Shown: positions 25,221 to 33,720 of the stretch, piece after piece
Layout: each line of letters starts with the position of its first letter
Numbering within the stretch: the stretch's first letter is position 1
Source: DASRTE01 sp035316885
GTDB taxonomy: Bacteria > Actinomycetota > Actinomycetes > Jiangellales > Jiangellaceae
Direction: 5' to 3'
Length of the DNA stretch: 60,389 nucleotides
Assembly (NCBI GenBank): GCA_035316885.1
Contig: DATHII010000038.1
Location: 1-60,389 of the forward strand
Position numbers and translations under genes: made by a program
Notes under the pieces: generated by a model
The model's input: the letters and a program-made list of their open reading frames with translations, nothing else
The model's database searches: none
What the model was told of the DNA's origin: nothing

Positions 25221-27275
25221 TCAGGGCCTGGTCCGCCGGGTGACGACGACCTCGCCGCGGCGGACCGCGGTTGGTGCGGCGTCGTCGTCGTCCTTGCGCC
25301 GGGCGGCGGCGTCGTCGTCCCTGCGACGGGCGACGTCGGACGACTCCAGCTGCCAGGGGACGCTGGTCACCATCACCCCCGGCGTGAACAGCAGCCGGCC
25401 CTTGAGCCGCAGGGCGCTCTGGTTGTGGAGCAACTGCTCCCACCACCGGCCGACGATGTACTCGGGGATGTACACCGTGACGATGTCGCGCGGGCTCGAC
25501 CGTCGGATGCCCCTGACGTACTCGATGATCGGGCGCGTGATCTCGCGGTAGGGCGAGTCCAGCACCTTCAGCGGGATCGGGATCTGCCGCTGGTCCCATT
25601 CGTCGATCAGCGCCCGGGTCTCCTCGAGGTCGACCTTGACGGTGACCGCTTCGAGGACGTCGGGACGTGCGACCCGGGCGTATGCGAGCGCCCGTAGCGT
25701 CGGCTTGTGGATCTTGGAGACCAGCACGATGGCGTGCACCCGCGATGGCAGCAGCGCCGTAGCCGACCCAGAGGGGTCGTCGGCCGCCAGCTCGGCGCTC
25801 ACCCTGTCGTAGTGGCTGCGGATACCGCGCATCAGCAGGAACAGGATCGGCATGGCCACGAAGACGATCCAGGCGCCATGGGTGAACTTCGTGATCGTGA
25901 CGATGACCAGCACAACGCCGGTCATCGTGGCTCCGACCGTGTTGATGGCCCGCGACCGCAGCACCGTGCGGCGCTCCTCCGGGCGCAGCGAGCCACGCAG
26001 CACGGAGTTCCAGTGCCGGACCATGCCGGTCTGGCCGAGGGTGAAGGCCGTGAAGACACCGACGATGTAGAGCTGGATCAGTCGGGTCACCGACGCGTCG
26101 AACGAGAAGATCAGCACTCCGGCGAAGATCGACAGCAGCAGGATCCCGTTGCTGAAGACCAGCCGGTCGCCACGCGTGTGCAACTGGCGCGGCGCATAGC
26201 GGTGCTGGGCCAGGATCGAACCCAGCAGGGGGAACCCGTTGAACGCCGTGTTCGCCGCCAGCACCAGGATCAGCGCGGCAGCGGCCTGGACGTAGAAGAA
26301 GGGGATCGACCCGTCGCCGAAGGTTGCCGCGGCCACCTGCGCGATGACCGTCCGCTGCGGGTTCGCCTCGCAGTCGAATCCGACCAGGTCGCACGGCTCC
26401 TCGGTGTACCGCACGTCCGAGATCAGCGCCAGTGCGGTGATGCCGCTGAACATCACGATCGACAGCCCACCCATCCAGGCCAGCGTGGTGGCCGCATTCC
26501 TGCTCTTGGGTCTCTTGAACGCCGGGACGCCGTTGGCGATCGCCTCGACGCCGGTCAGCGCCGTACACCCGGAGGCGAAAGCACGCAGCACGAGCAGCAC
26601 CAGGGCGATCCCCCCGAGATCGGTCATCTCGGCGGTCACGTCGTATTCGGCGCTCTCGGCGACCGGCGCCTGCCCGAACAACGTCCGGCCCAGCCCCCAG
26701 ATCACCATGGAGACGATGCCCACGACGAACAGGTAGGTCGGCACCGCGAACGCGCGCCCGCTCTCCCTGATGCCGCGCAGGTTCATCGCGGCGAGCAGGA
26801 CAACGAGGCCGATCGCGATCGACACCCGCTGCTCGCGCAGTGCCGGCACCGCCGAGATGAGGTTGTCGACGCCTGCGGAAACCGACACGGCCACGGTCAG
26901 CACGTAGTCGACGAGCAGTGCGCTCGCCACCGTCAGCCCGGCATTGGAGCCGAGGTTCGTCGCGGCCACCTCGTAGTCGCCGCCACCGGTCGGGTAGGCG
27001 TAGACGAGTTGGCGATAGGACAGGACGACGACCACGAGCAACAGGACGACGGCGGCCGCCACCCAGGGTGCGAGGTACAGGAAGGACAGGCCACCGAGGG
27101 TCAGGATGACCAGGATCTCCTGGGTGGCGTAGGTGACCGAGGAGAGCGGGTCGCTGGCGAACACCGGCAGCGCCACGCGCTTGGGAAGCAGCGTGTCGCC
27201 CAGTCTGCTGCTCGCGAGCGGGCGCCCGATCAGCACCCGTCGTGCGATGTCGCCGACCTTCGCCACGAACGGCAT
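25221..27275 (-). CDS. APC-family amino acid/potassium-type permease with cytosolic C-terminal domain
   Basis: The 684-aa protein starts with LPVFASDPLSSVTYATQEIL and has about twelve spans, including TGGGDYEVAATNLGSNAGL, ASGCTALTGVEAIANGVPAFK and LAANTAFNGFPLLGSILAQ, as in KimA-like APC transporters of actinobacteria. A soluble domain of about 180 residues follows (VHAIVLVSKIHKPTLRALAYAR, VYIPEYIVGRWWEQLLHNQSALRLK), ending in an Arg/Asp-rich low-complexity tail. Two TrkA-type genes start 108 bp away in the opposite direction, which supports potassium uptake, but substrate is inferred. Confidence 0.9.
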   Translation of the reverse strand: MPFVAKVGDIARRVLIGRPLASSRLGDTLLPKRVALPVFASDPLSSVTYATQEILVILTLGGLSFLYLAPWVAAAVVLLLVVVVLSYRQLVYAYPTGGGDYEVAATNLGSNAGLTVASALLVDYVLTVAVSVSAGVDNLISAVPALREQRVSIAIGLVVLLAAMNLRGIRESGRAFAVPTYLFVVGIVSMVIWGLGRTLFGQAPVAESAEYDVTAEMTDLGGIALVLLVLRAFASGCTALTGVEAIANGVPAFKRPKSRNAATTLAWMGGLSIVMFSGITALALISDVRYTEEPCDLVGFDCEANPQRTVIAQVAAATFGDGSIPFFYVQAAAALILVLAANTAFNGFPLLGSILAQHRYAPRQLHTRGDRLVFSNGILLLSIFAGVLIFSFDASVTRLIQLYIVGVFTAFTLGQTGMVRHWNSVLRGSLRPEERRTVLRSRAINTVGATMTGVVLVIVTITKFTHGAWIVFVAMPILFLLMRGIRSHYDRVSAELAADDPSGSATALLPSRVHAIVLVSKIHKPTLRALAYARVARPDVLEAVTVKVDLEETRALIDEWDQRQIPIPLKVLDSPYREITRPIIEYVRGIRRSSPRDIVTVYIPEYIVGRWWEQLLHNQSALRLKGRLLFTPGVMVTSVPWQLESSDVARRRDDDAAARRKDDDDAAPTAVRRGEVVVTRRTRP

Positions 27276-27383
27276 GCTAGGGCGCTCTCCTGTGGCGGGT
27301 GCGACCAACCCGTCCGTGTACCTTCGTCGGTGGCGCCACGGGTCATCACCGGACACTGGCGCGCCCTTCTGGGAAGGACCACA

Positions 27384-28049
27384 GTGCACGTCGTCATCAT
27401 GGGTTGCGGCCGGGTCGGATCGACCCTGGCGCACATCCTGGAGTCCCGCGAGTACACGGTCGCTGTCATCGACCAGAATCCGGAGGCGTTCCGGCGCCTG
27501 CCCGCCAACTTCGAGGGACGGACGGTCTCGGGCATCGGTTTCGACCGCGACGTCCTCCGCGAGGCCGGCATCGAAAGCGCCGCTGCGTTCGCCGCCGTCA
27601 GCAGTGGCGACAACTCGAACATCCTCGCGGCGCGGGTGGCCCGCGAGACGTTCGGGGTCGAGAACGTCGTGGCCCGCATCTACGACCCCGGACGAGCCGC
27701 CGTCTACCAGCGCCTGGGCATCCCGACCGTGGCGACCGTCCGGTGGACCGCGGACCAGATGCTGCGCCGGCTGATGCCGGGGGGCGCCGAGACCGAGTGG
27801 GTCGACCCGTCCGGCACGATCCGCCTCGCCGAGGTCCACGTCACCCACGACTGGGTCGGCCACACGGTGGCGGCGCTGGAGGACGCCTCGGGTGCCCGCG
27901 TCGCGTTCCTGTCCCGATATGGCGACGGGCTGGTGCCCACAGGCGACACCGTGGTCCAGCAGGGCGACCTGGTCCACGTCATCATGCGGATCGAGGACAG
28001 CCCTCGGATCACCGAGGTGTTCGAGGCCGCCCCGGAGGTCGAGGTCTGA
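27384..28049 (+). CDS. TrkA-type potassium uptake regulatory subunit (first)
   Basis: The 221-aa protein has an N-terminal RCK/TrkA-N Rossmann domain (VVIMGCGRVGSTLAHILESREYTVAVIDQNPEAF) and a C-terminal TrkA-C domain (about 140-215, ending DLVHVIMRIEDSPRI). Such subunits bind NAD(H) or nucleotides and gate a membrane potassium channel. The GTG at 27384 has GGGAAGG upstream. The stop overlaps the second TrkA gene (TGATG), so the two are made together, as in the CeoB/CeoC pair of mycobacteria. Confidence 0.93.
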   Translation: MHVVIMGCGRVGSTLAHILESREYTVAVIDQNPEAFRRLPANFEGRTVSGIGFDRDVLREAGIESAAAFAAVSSGDNSNILAARVARETFGVENVVARIYDPGRAAVYQRLGIPTVATVRWTADQMLRRLMPGGAETEWVDPSGTIRLAEVHVTHDWVGHTVAALEDASGARVAFLSRYGDGLVPTGDTVVQQGDLVHVIMRIEDSPRITEVFEAAPEVEV

Positions 28050-28723
28050 TGCGCGTCGCCATCGCCGGCGCCGGCAACGTGGGCCGGTCCATCGCCTCCG
28101 AGCTCCTGCACAACGGCCACGAGGTGCTGCTGATCGACCGCGAGCCCAAGGCGATCCGGGCGGCCAGCGTGCCGGAGGCCGAGTGGTTGCTCGCCGACGC
28201 CTGCGAGCTGTCCCGGCTCGAGGAGGCCGCGCTCGAACGGTGCAATGTCGTGATCGCCGCCACCGGCGACGACAAGGCCAACCTCGTCGTGTCGCTGCTC
28301 GCGAAGACCGAGTTCGGCGTGCCTCGGGTGGTGGCGCGGGTCAACCATCCCCAGAACGAGTGGCTGTTCAACGAGTCATGGGGTGTCGACGTCTCAGTCT
28401 CCACGCCGCGGATCATGAGCGCTCTCGTCGAGGAGGCGGTCAGCGTCGGAGACCTGGTCCGGCTGTTCACCTTCCGCCAGGGCGAGGCCAACCTGGTCGA
28501 GCTCACGCTGCCCGACGACTCCCCTATCGTCGGCACCGCGATCGCCGACGTGGCCTGGCCCGCCGACACCACGCTCGTGTCCGTCATCCGGGGCAAGCAC
28601 GTCCACGTCCCGCTGGCCGATCTCCCGCTCGAGGCACACGACGAGCTGCTGTTCGTCGCCGCCCCCGACCGCGAGCAGCAGCTCGAGGATCTGCTCTCCC
28701 CCCACGGGGCGCCGAGCCGGTGA
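28049..28723 (+). CDS. TrkA-type potassium uptake regulatory subunit (second)
   Basis: The 224-aa protein has TrkA-N (VAIAGAGNVGRSIASELLHNGHEVLLIDREPK) and TrkA-C (VELTLPDDSPIVGTAIADVAWP) domains. It is a paralogue of the upstream subunit with a 1-nt gene overlap and should form a heteromeric gating ring or pair with it. It is convergent with the DUF3159 gene 12 bp away. Confidence 0.93.
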   Translation: MRVAIAGAGNVGRSIASELLHNGHEVLLIDREPKAIRAASVPEAEWLLADACELSRLEEAALERCNVVIAATGDDKANLVVSLLAKTEFGVPRVVARVNHPQNEWLFNESWGVDVSVSTPRIMSALVEEAVSVGDLVRLFTFRQGEANLVELTLPDDSPIVGTAIADVAWPADTTLVSVIRGKHVHVPLADLPLEAHDELLFVAAPDREQQLEDLLSPHGAPSR

Positions 28724-28735
28724 CCGTCCCGACTG

Positions 28736-29410
28736 TCAGGCCGTCGGGGTCTGCTGGCCTGCAGGCTGCTGTTGGTGGGCGCGGTATGCAGGCCGGACGA
28801 TCAGCCAGGACAGGTACGCCACCAGCAGGAACAGCGGCCAGCTCATGACCAGCCGGGCACCCGCGAGCCAGCCGAGCTGCTCCTCGCCGGCGAGGTAGAG
28901 CGGCACCTGGACGGCGAGCCGGAGCGCGAACATGGCCACCCACAGCGCGCTGGCCAGGGTGTAGGCACGCAGCAGGGCAGGATCCCGGCGCCAGGATGTG
29001 CCCTGTCCCGTGACCAAGCCGACGAACACCCCGAGCAGGGGCCACCGCACCAGGATCGAGACGAGGTATGCCGTGCCGTAGCCGACATTGATGAGCAGCC
29101 CGGGGAGGAACACGTCTTCTGCGCGCCCCGTTCGCGCCGCCACGAACACCGCGAGGCCTAGGCCGACGAAGCCGGCGACGACGTTCTGCAGCGGCTCGCG
29201 GCGGATCAGCCGCAGCACGCCCAACACGGCGCCGGCCCCGACCGCAGCCCACAGCGCGATCGCCAGGTCGCGTCCGGCGGCCGCATACACCGCCGTGAAC
29301 AGGGCCAGCGGCAGCCCGGCGTCCAGGAATGCGCTCGGGCTGAGCGCGTCGCCGGCCCGGAAACGGTCGCGGGTCGCAATGGCGGCGACGCCCGGCCGCG
29401 GCTCCGTCAC
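28736..29410 (-). CDS. DUF3159 membrane protein
   Basis: The 224-aa protein has six or so spans (LPLALFTAVYAAAG, LWAAVGAGAVLGVLRLI, VVAGFVGLGLAVFVAA, LLGVFVGLVTG, LWVAMFALRLAVQVPLYLAG, LVMSWPLFLLVAYLSWLIV) and the RREPLQN loop seen in DUF3159 proteins. Function is unknown. The GTG start overlaps the OB-fold gene stop (GTGA); it is the last gene of a five-gene unit. Confidence 0.9.
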   Translation of the reverse strand: MTEPRPGVAAIATRDRFRAGDALSPSAFLDAGLPLALFTAVYAAAGRDLAIALWAAVGAGAVLGVLRLIRREPLQNVVAGFVGLGLAVFVAARTGRAEDVFLPGLLINVGYGTAYLVSILVRWPLLGVFVGLVTGQGTSWRRDPALLRAYTLASALWVAMFALRLAVQVPLYLAGEEQLGWLAGARLVMSWPLFLLVAYLSWLIVRPAYRAHQQQPAGQQTPTA

Positions 29411-29796
29411 GCCGCTTCCCCCGTGAGGAGCTCGTACTCCGGGTTGTACATGACCCGGCGGCCGTCGACCGCCGACACGCGGCCGTTCACCACCAGGTTG
29501 CGCCCGCTGTCGACCCCGGCGATGCGCCGCCGGCCCAGCCAGATGAGCGTGAGCACGTCGGAGCCGTCGTACAACTCGGCTTCGAGGGCGGGCACCCCGG
29601 CGCGCGGCTGCAGCGTCACGGTGTGCAGGACACCGCGCACCCTCGCCCGTTCGCGGTCGCCGACCTGCGACAGCGGTACGCATCCCGCTACCTGGGCATC
29701 CTTGCGCAGCACCGCGGCATCGATCTCGGACTCGGGGGCGGCCCAGCGGGTCAATGCGCGCCACACGCCGCGGTGACCCGACTTGCCGTTGCTCAC
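29407..29796 (-). CDS. OB-fold nucleic-acid-binding protein
   Basis: The 129-aa protein holds a single OB fold: RARVRGVLHTVTLQPRAGVP, ALEAELYDGSDVLTLIWLGR, RIAGVDSGRNLVVNGRV and MYNPEYEL. These are the five-strand motifs of small actinobacterial OB proteins near dut and DUF3710. Target is unknown. It is coupled to DUF3159 downstream and begins 21 bp after DUF3710. Confidence 0.88.
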   Translation of the reverse strand: MSNGKSGHRGVWRALTRWAAPESEIDAAVLRKDAQVAGCVPLSQVGDRERARVRGVLHTVTLQPRAGVPALEAELYDGSDVLTLIWLGRRRIAGVDSGRNLVVNGRVSAVDGRRVMYNPEYELLTGEAA

Positions 29797-29817
29797 GTCT
29801 GACGAGCCTACCCGCCG

Positions 29818-30540
29818 TCAGGATGCAGGTGGCTCCGCCGCCAGGCCGGACGGCTCCGCCGCTGCGGTCTCGGGTTGCGTGGGCGCCGTCACGGCGATCA
29901 CGTCGCCCGGCGCCATCGGCCGGTCGCCCCGGACTACCACCACGTCGCGCACGACCTGGACGAGCCGCGCGAAGACGTGTGCATCGGTGGTCGCCTTACC
30001 GAGAAAGGTGGCCCGCAGCATCCACCGCGGGCCGTCGATGCCCGCGACCCGCGAGGCCTGCACACCGCTCTTGCCCTCGGCGGTCGTCACCGGGACCACG
30101 ATGCGAACCTCGGTGCCGAACGGCCCGGGCGCCTCCGTGACGGTGCCACCGCGGCGGCGCGCCTCGGTCGCCACCTGCAACCGGGTCTGCTCCCACAGCC
30201 CCGAGCTGCGCGGAGCGGCCACCGCGATCAACTGGACCGCGGCACCCTCGTGGACCACCATCACGGCGGTTCCGTTGCCGGAGCGCTCGTCCACCTGGAC
30301 CTGCAGTTTCATGGCGGGGCCGATCCGCATGTGCAGTCCACCGAGGTCGACCCGAGCCACTCCTGACTCCGCGGGGTCGATCTCGGAGATGTCGAGCGGT
30401 CCGTCCGGGCGCGGTGTCTTGGCCGGTTCGCCGACCGGTTCGTCATCCGCGGTATCGGCGGACAGGGCGTCCTCGGCTGCCGCCCGGTCGGCATCCTGAG
30501 CGGTGACGGCCCCGGCCCCGCGACGTCGGCGTCGGAACAC
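29818..30540 (-). CDS. DUF3710 family protein
   Basis: The 240-aa protein starts with an arginine run (MFRRRRRG), has an acidic disordered stretch (about 15-60), then the conserved core: VDLGGLHMRIGPAMKLQVQV, LIAVAAPRSSGLWEQTR, GPFGTEVRIVVPV, GIDGPRWMLRATFLGKA and VVRDVVVVRGDRPMAPGD. Function is unknown. It follows dut by 3 bp. Confidence 0.9.
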   Translation of the reverse strand: MFRRRRRGAGAVTAQDADRAAAEDALSADTADDEPVGEPAKTPRPDGPLDISEIDPAESGVARVDLGGLHMRIGPAMKLQVQVDERSGNGTAVMVVHEGAAVQLIAVAAPRSSGLWEQTRLQVATEARRRGGTVTEAPGPFGTEVRIVVPVTTAEGKSGVQASRVAGIDGPRWMLRATFLGKATTDAHVFARLVQVVRDVVVVRGDRPMAPGDVIAVTAPTQPETAAAEPSGLAAEPPAS

Positions 30541-30543
30541 CGT

Positions 30544-31020
30544 CTATCCCCTTCCGTCGCTGCCGGAGCCGGCCGACGAGAGCCCCGTCGACCCGTACCC
30601 GTCCGCGCCGCGCGCCGACCCGGGAAGGCGCTCGACCTCGCGGAACCGCGCACGCTCGACCCGCTGGACGACGAGTTGCGCGATGCGGTCGCCGCGTCGG
30701 AACGTGACGGGCTCGCTCCGATCGTGGTTGACGAGCACCACCTTGATCTCGCCCCGGTACCCGGCGTCGACCGTGCCCGGGGCGTTGACGATCGCGACGC
30801 CGTGCCGCTGCGCCAGGCCCGAACGCGGATGGACGAACGCAGCGTAACCCTCGGGCAGGGCCACGGCGATGCCCGTACCCACCAGCAGCCTCTCCCCTGG
30901 CTCGAGGGTGACATCGGCCGTGGTCACCAGGTCGGCCCCGGCGTCGCCCGGGTGTGCGTACGTCGGTAGCGGGACGTCAGGGTCCAGCCGGACGACGAGG
31001 ATTTCGGCCGGGAAGCTCAC
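30544..31020 (-). CDS. dut: Deoxyuridine triphosphatase (dUTPase)
   Basis: This 158-aa enzyme hydrolyses dUTP to dUMP, keeping uracil out of DNA and feeding dTMP synthesis. The trimeric-dUTPase motifs appear in order: DAGADL (1), PRSGLAQRHGV (2), NAPGTVDAGYRGEIKVVLVN (3), RGDRIAQLVVQ (4) and the C-terminal GADGYGSTG (5). The GTG start overlaps the thioesterase stop (GTGA). Confidence 0.95.
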   Translation of the reverse strand: MSFPAEILVVRLDPDVPLPTYAHPGDAGADLVTTADVTLEPGERLLVGTGIAVALPEGYAAFVHPRSGLAQRHGVAIVNAPGTVDAGYRGEIKVVLVNHDRSEPVTFRRGDRIAQLVVQRVERARFREVERLPGSARGADGYGSTGLSSAGSGSDGRG

Positions 31021-31604
31021 GGGTTGACCTCGAGCGCCCGCGCCGCGTACCGGACGTCGTCACGGGTCACCGCGGCCTGGACGTCCTGCGGCCGGCCGTG
31101 GCGACGGAAGTGCTCGACCTCGACCATGACGAACACTGCGCGGGCCCGTACGGCGACCGGCCCGTCGGGGGCATCGGAACGGCCGACGGCGCTCACGTAG
31201 AGCTTCCGTCCGAACCGGCCGTCGACCTGAGCGGTGATGTGCAGCGTGGTGCCCACCGGTACCGGCCGGCGGAAGTCGGTCTCGAGATGCCCGGTGACCG
31301 CAGGTGTGGCCACCAGCCAGATCAGCGACCCGAGCACCTCGTCGAAGGCGAGCGCCAGCATGCCGCCGTGGGCAAGCCCGGGTGCACCCTGGTGGTTCTC
31401 GGTCACCGTGAATCGCCCCGAGAGCGTCAAGCCTTCCCCGGCGGTGACCACCATTCGCAGGCCGGTGGGATGGTCGTGCCCGCAGCCGACGCACAGGTGG
31501 TAGTGCGAGGCGATCTGCTCCCCGGGTGCTGGCGCATCCAGATGGCGCGGGGGGAGCACGGCATCGGCAGGAACTCCCACCGGCGATGCGGCACGCTCGG
31601 TCAC
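31017..31604 (-). CDS. PaaI-type hotdog thioesterase
   Basis: The 195-aa protein carries CVGCGHDHPTGLRM near the N-terminus and the hotdog core GAPGLAHGGMLALAFDEVLG, then LETDFRRPVPVGTTLHITAQ. PaaI-like enzymes hydrolyse acyl-CoA thioesters. The two-Cys plus His motif is typical of the actinobacterial subgroup. The GTG at 31604 is preferred over a longer frame. It is the first gene of the unit thioesterase-dut-DUF3710-OB-DUF3159. Confidence 0.87.
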   Translation of the reverse strand: MTERAASPVGVPADAVLPPRHLDAPAPGEQIASHYHLCVGCGHDHPTGLRMVVTAGEGLTLSGRFTVTENHQGAPGLAHGGMLALAFDEVLGSLIWLVATPAVTGHLETDFRRPVPVGTTLHITAQVDGRFGRKLYVSAVGRSDAPDGPVAVRARAVFVMVEVEHFRRHGRPQDVQAAVTRDDVRYAARALEVNP

Positions 31605-31656
31605 GGACCGTGACCCTACCCGCGGGCCCGGCACCATACGGTGGGACCCTGCGGAG

Positions 31657-32121
31657 GTGCGGACCTACCGGGAACGTCTGCGGGTGCCTGCCTCATGGTG
31701 GCTGATGCCCGTGGCGGCTGCCACATCCGCGTGGCTGGCCTACCAGCACGCCTTCGGACCGGCGGTGTCGGTACCGGTGGCCGGTGTCGTGGTGGCCTTC
31801 GTGGGAGGCGGATTGTTCGCGTACGGTCGCGCCACGGTGGCGGTTGACGACGATGCGTTCGTCGCGGGGAGGGCCCGGCTGCCGCTGTGGGCGGTAGGGA
31901 AGGTCGCGGCGCTATCGGCGGTCGAGGCTCGGGCCGCCCGGGGACCGGATGCCGATCCCCGCGTCTACCTGCTCGTCCGGGGGTATGTCGGCCCGATGGT
32001 CCGGGTCGGTGTCGACGACCCGGACGACCCGGTGCCGTACTGGCTGGTGTCGACGCGCCATCCGCAACCGCTCGTGGCCGCATTGGAGGCCGCCCGCGGC
32101 GCCGCGAAGCGGGCCTCCTGA
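31657..32121 (+). CDS. DUF3093 membrane protein
   Basis: The 154-aa protein begins YRERLRVPASWWLMPVAAA, has two adjacent membrane spans, then a soluble domain with VDDDAFVAGRARLPLWAVG, YVGPMVRVGVDDPDDPVPYW and STRHPQPLVAAL. These are the conserved DUF3093 blocks. It stands divergent to the thioesterase-dut unit; a DUF3093 gene beside dut is a known actinobacterial arrangement. Function is unknown. Confidence 0.9.
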   Translation: MRTYRERLRVPASWWLMPVAAATSAWLAYQHAFGPAVSVPVAGVVVAFVGGGLFAYGRATVAVDDDAFVAGRARLPLWAVGKVAALSAVEARAARGPDADPRVYLLVRGYVGPMVRVGVDDPDDPVPYWLVSTRHPQPLVAALEAARGAAKRAS

Positions 32122-32248
32122 CCCCTGGCGGCGACCGCGCCTGCTCTTATGAAGAGAAGCGGCCCGCGGCCGAGAAACCCCTGCCACGGACCGCTCCCGA
32201 GCGGCTCGACCGGATGTCTGGCCGCCTCGCGCGGACTCCTGGTGCGCG

Positions 32249-32548
32249 TCACGCCGCGCAGTCGCGGCATACGAACTGGCCGTTCTTCTCGCCCGCGAGC
32301 TGGCTTCGGTGGTGGACGAGAAAGCACTGCGAACAGGTGAACTCGTCCGCCTGCCGAGGCAGCACGCGCACGGCGAGCTCCTCGTTCGACAGGTCAGCGC
32401 CGGGAAGCTCGAGCGACTCGGCCAGTTCGGTCTCGTCGACGTCGACGATGCCGGACGACTTGTCCATGCGGCGGTTCTTCAGCTCCTCGATGGAGTCCTC
32501 GGACAACTCGTCGTCGGTCTTGCGCGGGGCGTCGTAGTCGGTTGCCAT
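32249..32548 (-). CDS. DUF4193 small zinc-ribbon protein
   Basis: This 99-aa acidic protein begins MATDYDAPRKTDDELSEDS and ends in a CxxC...CxxC zinc ribbon (FTCSQCFLVHHRSQL, FVCRDC). It is highly conserved in actinobacteria and thought to act in regulation, but the role is unproved. The 127 bp between it and DUF3093 hold only a short hairpin (CCGCT-CCCG-AGCGG at 32191-32204). Confidence 0.93.
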   Translation of the reverse strand: MATDYDAPRKTDDELSEDSIEELKNRRMDKSSGIVDVDETELAESLELPGADLSNEELAVRVLPRQADEFTCSQCFLVHHRSQLAGEKNGQFVCRDCAA

Positions 32549-32784
32549 CAGATGGATCCCCCTTGCATTGGCGGTCGTGTCTCCTCGTTCGGTTGGGTGG
32601 ACCGTGACCCTGCTAACGCACGGAGGCCGCTGGTTGTGCCCGAACTGCGGCGCGAATTCTGCCTCAAGATCCGCCGCAGACGGGAACCGCCCCGCCGAGC
32701 ACGCCGAAGATCCTCCTCGAGGGTGAGGCGGGTACCGTCCTCAAGGTCGACGCAACGGTAGAACCGGACACCAGGGGAGGCAGC

Positions 32785-33720
32785 GTGCTCGAGCTGGTCG
32801 GCGTGTCGAAGCGGTACGGCGAGGTCGTTGCCCTCGACGACCTGCACCTCACCGTACGCCCGGGGCAGATGTACGGGTTCGTGGGCACGAACGGCGCCGG
32901 CAAGACCACTGCGATGCGCATTGTCCTCGGGGTGCTGGACGCCGACGCGGGCGACGTCCGCTGGCAGGGTCGTCCACTCGACGCCGGGATCCGTCGCGAG
33001 TTCGGCTACATGCCCGAGGAGCGCGGCCTGTACCCGAAGATGCGGTTGCTCGAGCAGCTCGTCTTCCTGGCCCGGCTGCGCGGCACGGACGCCGCCACGG
33101 CGACGGCCTCGGCGTCGTCCCTGCTGGAGCGCTTCGGCCTCGCCGGTCGCGCCGGCGACCGGGTCGAGGAGCTGTCCCTGGGCAACCAGCAGCGCGTCCA
33201 GCTCGCGGCGGCGCTCGTCCACGACCCGAGGGTGCTCGTTCTCGACGAGCCGTTCAGCGGTCTCGACCCGGTTGGGGTCGACGCGATGGCTACCGTGCTC
33301 CGGGAGCGAGTCGACGGCGGTGCGGCACTGGTCTTCTCCAGCCACCAGCTCGACCTGGTCGAACGGCTCTGCGACGCCGTCGGCATCATCCGCGCCGGCA
33401 CCCTGGTCGCCGACGGGACGGTGGCAGAGCTGCGCGGTGGTAGCGGCTCCCGCCGGTACCGCCTGTCGGTCGACGGGCCCGAGGGGTGGGCCGACCGACT
33501 CGTGGCCGCCGTCGACGGAGCGGCGGTGCTCGACCACGGACCCGCCGGCGCGCCCGCCCTCATCGAGCTTCCGCGCGATGCCGACGACCAGGTGTTGCTC
33601 GCAGCTGCGCTCCGGATCGGGCCGGTCCGACAGTTCGCTGCGGCCGAGCCCACCCTGGTGGAGATGTTCCGCGAGGTCGTCTCCGAACACGCCGAGCCCG
33701 AGGAGGAGGTTGCTGCTTGA
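32785..33720 (+). CDS. ABC exporter ATP-binding protein
   Basis: This 311-aa ATPase has Walker A (GTNGAGKTT, about residue 36), Q-loop region (FGYMPEERGLYPKM), signature LSLGNQQRVQLAAAL, Walker B (VLVLDEP) and H-loop (SSHQLD). The C-terminal about 90 residues form the DUF4162-type tail of NatA-like exporters. The GTG has GGAGG upstream. It overlaps the permease (TGATG). Confidence 0.94.
   Translation: MLELVGVSKRYGEVVALDDLHLTVRPGQMYGFVGTNGAGKTTAMRIVLGVLDADAGDVRWQGRPLDAGIRREFGYMPEERGLYPKMRLLEQLVFLARLRGTDAATATASASSLLERFGLAGRAGDRVEELSLGNQQRVQLAAALVHDPRVLVLDEPFSGLDPVGVDAMATVLRERVDGGAALVFSSHQLDLVERLCDAVGIIRAGTLVADGTVAELRGGSGSRRYRLSVDGPEGWADRLVAAVDGAAVLDHGPAGAPALIELPRDADDQVLLAAALRIGPVRQFAAAEPTLVEMFREVVSEHAEPEEEVAA

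Noticed and set aside
25707..27383. Upstream extension of the first TrkA frame, over 500 codons
   Set aside because: It lies antisense to the APC permease and is His/Gln/Asp-rich; the GTG at 27384 has a ribosome site and starts the Rossmann domain.
27276..27383. Riboswitch (c-di-AMP type) between the permease and TrkA genes
   Set aside because: The 108-bp divergent gap is too short and shows no matching stems.
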